Source: Oscillospiraceae bacterium
GTDB taxonomy: Bacteria > Bacillota > Clostridia > Oscillospirales > Oscillospiraceae
Direction: 5' to 3'
Assembly (NCBI GenBank): GCA_015068425.1
Contig: SVKK01000016.1
Span: forward strand, 1 to 42,844
DNA: 42,844 bases
A program made the position numbers and the translations under genes. Under the pieces are notes generated by a model. The model ran no database searches. It saw nothing but the letters and a program-made list of their open reading frames with translations, and had not been told where the DNA came from. The stretch's first letter is position 1; every line of letters begins with the position of its first letter. Shown piece after piece: positions 39,612 through 42,844 of this stretch.

Positions 39612-42600
39612 ATGGCAGAAAAAATCGCTTTTTTACAGGTGTTCCCCTGCTGCGGCGGCTGCGCGGAAATGTGCGGCGGTCTTGACAAGGCCAGCTTAAG
39701 CGCTGTTGTGGTGGATAAAGAGAGCCGCAGTATGACTGCGGCAGCTTTCTTTGCCCAAATGCCTGCGCCTGCCGAGCTGAAAATACTGGAGGACACCATA
39801 GGGGCGGAGTTTTCCCTTTCTTCCGTTGAGATAATCCCTGATTATCCCAGACCGGAAATAAAGCCTGCTCCCAAAAAGGAATTGCCCAAGGAAACAAAAG
39901 GCCGCAGGGACTTTCGCAATCCTCCGGCACCCGCCATCAGCGGCGGAGATATGCTTATGGGCAAAAGCGCCCGCGGTGAGATAATAAGCATGGACTCCAT
40001 ATCCACTGAAAGCGGCGATGTTGTTGTCCGCGGCAGGGTTTTTGCTGTTGACAGCAGAGAAATACCAAAAAACCAGGCGGCTGTGCTCTCTTTCTGCATA
40101 ACCGACGAAACGGGCTCCGTCCATGTATCCAAATACATCCGGGAAAAATCTCCAGACAGAGAGATAATTGATAAAATAAAAAACGGAATGTATCTCACCG
40201 TTGGCGGAGAGATGGCATATAACCGCTATGATGACGACCTTGTGCTTAACCCCAGATTCATTCAGGAGGCAAAAGCTCCTCCCATACGAATGGATAATGC
40301 TGCCGAGAAGAGAGTGGAGCTCCATCTCCATACCCGCTTTTCCACCCAGGATGCTCTGACCGATCCTGCCGCAGTTATAAAAAGAGCTGCAAAATGGGGT
40401 CATAAGGCGATCGCCATCACCGACCACGGCTGTGCTCAGGCCTTTCCTGATGCCTGGCATGCAGCGGAAAAAGCGGGGATAAAGGTGATCTACGGTCTTG
40501 AAGGCTACTATATTAACGATGTGGACGAGCGTCTTGCGGTTCACGGTGAGAGTGAAAATGCTCTTGACGGTGAGTTTGTGGCTTTCGATATAGAGTGCAC
40601 GGGTCTTTATTCCTACCGGGACCGCATAACCGAAATAGGCGCCGTGATTTTCCGGGGCGGAGAGGTTTTGGATACCTTCAATACCTTTGTTGACCCGGGC
40701 ATGCCCATTCCCGGCGAGATAGTGCGTCTTACAGGTATTACCGATGCGGATGTGGCGGGAGCACCCAAGGAGGAGGTCGCCCTCCGCGCCTTCATGGCTT
40801 TTTGCGGCGACAGACCGATTATTGCCCATAATGCGGACTTCGATGTGGGATTCCTCTCTGCCTGCGCCGAGCGCCACGGCATAAGCTTTGCCCCCGTCTA
40901 TCTGGATACCCTTGTCCTTGCCCAGACCCTTTTGCCCCATCTTAAGCGGCATAAGCTTGACACCGTCAGCAACTATCTTTCTCTGCCCGAATTCAATCAC
41001 CACAGAGCCTCTGACGACGCAATGGTGGTTGCCCGCATAATGGATAAGTTCATACCTATGCTCAAAGAAAAAGGCGCAGAAAGAGTGTGCGATATCGAAA
41101 ATGCCCTGCTGCAGGTGAAGAAAAACGGCGTACGCAGCCAGAAGGCAAAGCACATTATTTTGCTTGTTAAAAACAAGGTGGGTCTTAAAAATCTCTACAA
41201 GATGATAAGCAAGAGCTATCTTGAAAATTTCCATCGAAACCCAATTATTCCAAAGAGCGTTATTCTGGAGCACCGGGAGGGCATCATCATCGGCTCCGCC
41301 TGCGAAGCGGGCGAGTTTTTCGATGGCGTTGTCCGCCGCAAGAGCGATGCGGAGCTTCGCCGCATAGGAGCTTTCTATGACTTTTTGGAAATTCAGCCCA
41401 TTTGCAACAATCGCTTTATGATAGAAAACGGTACCGTTGCCGATGATGAAGGGCTCAGAGACCTGAACCGCCGGGTTGCAAAAATCGCCCATCAGCTGGG
41501 CAAGCCTCTTGTGGCCACAGGCGACGTGCACTTCCTTGACCCTCAGGATGAGATTTACCGCCATATTCTTTTGGCGGCAAAGAAATTCTCCGATGCTGAC
41601 AAGAGCCTGCCCATATACTTCAAAACTACGGAAGAGATGCTGGAGGAGTTTGCATATCTGGGCGAAAAGGATTGCTACGACGCTGTTATCGGCAATCCAA
41701 ATGCCATTGCCGAGGAGTGCGAAGATATTGAGCTGCTCCCCAAGGGTATACTATTTGCTCCCAAAATTGAAAATTCCGATACGGAGCTAACAAGGCTTGT
41801 TTATGAAAAGATGAACTCCCTTTACGGTGACGAACCGCCAGCCATCGTTAAAGAGCGTGTTGACACAGAGCTTAAGACCATTTTGGATCATCACTATGAT
41901 GTTATCTATATGTCTGCCCAGAAGCTGGTGCAAAATTCTCTGGAAAACGGCTATCTGGTAGGTTCCCGAGGCTCCGTCGGCTCCTCCATTGTGGCATACA
42001 TGTCCGGTATAACGGAGGTTAACAGCCTTCCCGCCCATTACCGCTGCGAAAAATGCCGCTACAGCGATTTCGAAAGCGGAAAGGGATGGGGCTGCGGTGC
42101 GGATATGCCAGATGCAGTTTGTCCCGTTTGCGGAGCAAAGCTTATGAAGGATGGCTTTGATATTCCCTTTGAAACCTTCCTTGGCTTCCCCGGAAACGAG
42201 AAAACACCTGATATTGACCTTAACTTCTCCGGTGAATATCAGGCCAAGGCACATAAATACACAGAAGAACTCTTCGGCTCCGACCATGTTTTCCGTGCAG
42301 GCACCATAGGAACTCTGGCTGAAAAGACTGCCTACGGCTATGTGCTGAAATATCTGGAAGAGCGTGGACTTAAGGTGACCAAGGCGGAGGAAAACCGCCT
42401 CGCTCTTGGCTGCGTGGGCGTTAAGCGCACAACGGGTCAGCATCCCGGTGGCCTCGTCGTCATCCCACAGGATATGGATGTCACCGATTTTTGTCCCGTT
42501 CAGCATCCCGCCGATGACCCGGAGAGCGATATTATCACCACCCACTTTGAATATCACTGCATGGAGGATAACCTCCTTAAGCTGGACGAGCTGGGTCACG

Positions 42601-42844
42601 ATGACCCCACTATGATCCGTATGCTGGAGGATGCCACAGGCGAAAACGCCAAGGAGATACGCCTTGACGACCCCGAAACCATGATGATATTCAAATCGCC
42701 CCAGCCTCTGGGTCTTGATTTCGGCGACCCAATCGTTGGCGACACAGGCTCTATCGGTATTCCCGAGTTCGGCACAGGCTTTACCCGTCAGATGCTTTGC
42801 GACACTCAGCCCGATAAATTCGATACGCTGGTCCGTCTTTCAGG
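39612..42844 (+). CDS. polC: DNA polymerase III alpha subunit, PolC type, 3' end cut by window
   Basis: The frame is open from the ATG at 39612 to the edge: about 1077 of the roughly 1440 residues usual for PolC. In order: a poorly conserved N-terminal region (1-105), an OB-fold (about 115-215), the first part of a PHP domain (ELHLHTRFSTQDALTDP at about 236), an inserted DEDDh 3'-5' exonuclease (FVAFDIECTGL at about 325, AHNADFDVGFL at about 414, HHRASDDA at about 465), the rest of PHP (VATGDVHFLDP), and the start of the polymerase domain with GSRGSVGSSIVAYMSGITEVNSLPAHY, a four-Cys zinc motif (CEKC, CPVC) and PDIDLNFSGEYQ. It is the replicative polymerase of low-GC Gram-positives. The Shine-Dalgarno is weak. 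Confidence 0.97.
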   Translation, partial: MAEKIAFLQVFPCCGGCAEMCGGLDKASLSAVVVDKESRSMTAAAFFAQMPAPAELKILEDTIGAEFSLSSVEIIPDYPRPEIKPAPKKELPKETKGRRDFRNPPAPAISGGDMLMGKSARGEIISMDSISTESGDVVVRGRVFAVDSREIPKNQAAVLSFCITDETGSVHVSKYIREKSPDREIIDKIKNGMYLTVGGEMAYNRYDDDLVLNPRFIQEAKAPPIRMDNAAEKRVELHLHTRFSTQDALTDPAAVIKRAAKWGHKAIAITDHGCAQAFPDAWHAAEKAGIKVIYGLEGYYINDVDERLAVHGESENALDGEFVAFDIECTGLYSYRDRITEIGAVIFRGGEVLDTFNTFVDPGMPIPGEIVRLTGITDADVAGAPKEEVALRAFMAFCGDRPIIAHNADFDVGFLSACAERHGISFAPVYLDTLVLAQTLLPHLKRHKLDTVSNYLSLPEFNHHRASDDAMVVARIMDKFIPMLKEKGAERVCDIENALLQVKKNGVRSQKAKHIILLVKNKVGLKNLYKMISKSYLENFHRNPIIPKSVILEHREGIIIGSACEAGEFFDGVVRRKSDAELRRIGAFYDFLEIQPICNNRFMIENGTVADDEGLRDLNRRVAKIAHQLGKPLVATGDVHFLDPQDEIYRHILLAAKKFSDADKSLPIYFKTTEEMLEEFAYLGEKDCYDAVIGNPNAIAEECEDIELLPKGILFAPKIENSDTELTRLVYEKMNSLYGDEPPAIVKERVDTELKTILDHHYDVIYMSAQKLVQNSLENGYLVGSRGSVGSSIVAYMSGITEVNSLPAHYRCEKCRYSDFESGKGWGCGADMPDAVCPVCGAKLMKDGFDIPFETFLGFPGNEKTPDIDLNFSGEYQAKAHKYTEELFGSDHVFRAGTIGTLAEKTAYGYVLKYLEERGLKVTKAEENRLALGCVGVKRTTGQHPGGLVVIPQDMDVTDFCPVQHPADDPESDIITTHFEYHCMEDNLLKLDELGHDDPTMIRMLEDATGENAKEIRLDDPETMMIFKSPQPLGLDFGDPIVGDTGSIGIPEFGTGFTRQMLCDTQPDKFDTLVRLS

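Noticed and set aside
39696-41564. Long minus-strand frame opposite polC
   Set aside because: Antisense shadow of a clear PolC with all exonuclease and PHP motifs.
1-42844. CRISPR arrays, tRNA or rRNA genes, prophage or integrase genes
   Set aside because: I saw no regularly spaced repeats, no tRNA-like cloverleaf with a CCA-type end, no rRNA core sequence, and no phage or recombinase proteins.

Overview
The window looks like a chromosomal segment of a spore-forming low-to-mid-GC Bacillota bacterium, most likely class Clostridia. The evidence is a spoIIGA-sigE pair, a PolC-type replicative DNA polymerase, the conserved pyrH-frr-uppS-cdsA-dxr-rseP-ispG-polC gene order, consensus sigma-A promoters, Shine-Dalgarno-led genes and many ATGA stop/start overlaps. 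Placement below class (perhaps an Oscillospirales-like gut lineage) is only a guess. Both edges cut genes: a hydrolase on the left (minus strand) and polC on the right (plus strand).

Left part (1-8935). A minus-strand operon encodes a ribose-type ABC importer: a binding lipoprotein with three tandem C-terminal domains, a two-NBD ATPase and a permease. It is followed by a protein with two fused alpha/beta-hydrolase domains. Two tandem LysR regulators diverge from it. Between the binding-protein and ATPase genes lies a ~270-bp element with long terminal inverted repeats. A partial copy of one end of that element follows the second LysR gene.

Transport and carbohydrate part (8946-16130). This holds a Na/Pi-cotransporter/PhoU protein, a divergent SLC13/ArsB-type permease followed by a cytidylate-kinase-like protein, MalQ, and a divergent CapA-like secreted protein.

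The stretch 16133-16992 carries no ordinary gene but is dense in signals. On the minus strand a perfect consensus promoter drives a ~370-nt structured RNA with its own terminator; I could not assign it to a family. On the plus strand a second perfect consensus promoter leads to a 20-residue leader peptide packed with Tyr and Phe codons, an antiterminator helix and an intrinsic terminator. This is a classical transcription attenuator.

The attenuator precedes a nine-gene operon (16993-26101) encoding the whole route from DAHP to phenylalanine and tyrosine: aroF, tyrA, aroB, aroA, aroC, pheA, an aroE-aroK fusion, aroQ and an aminotransferase. Regulation is probably layered: attenuation on charged tRNA-Tyr and tRNA-Phe, plus feedback through the N-terminal domain of AroF and the ACT domain of PheA.

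The stretch 26289-30749 holds two exported cell-surface proteins: an M23-like/21-residue-LRR protein and a Pro/Thr- and Gly-rich duplicated-module protein. Then come minus-strand abrB-like, sigE and spoIIGA genes. Divergent from spoIIGA is the essential pyrH...polC cluster for nucleotide, translation, lipid, isoprenoid and replication functions, with one unrecognised gene between uppS and cdsA.
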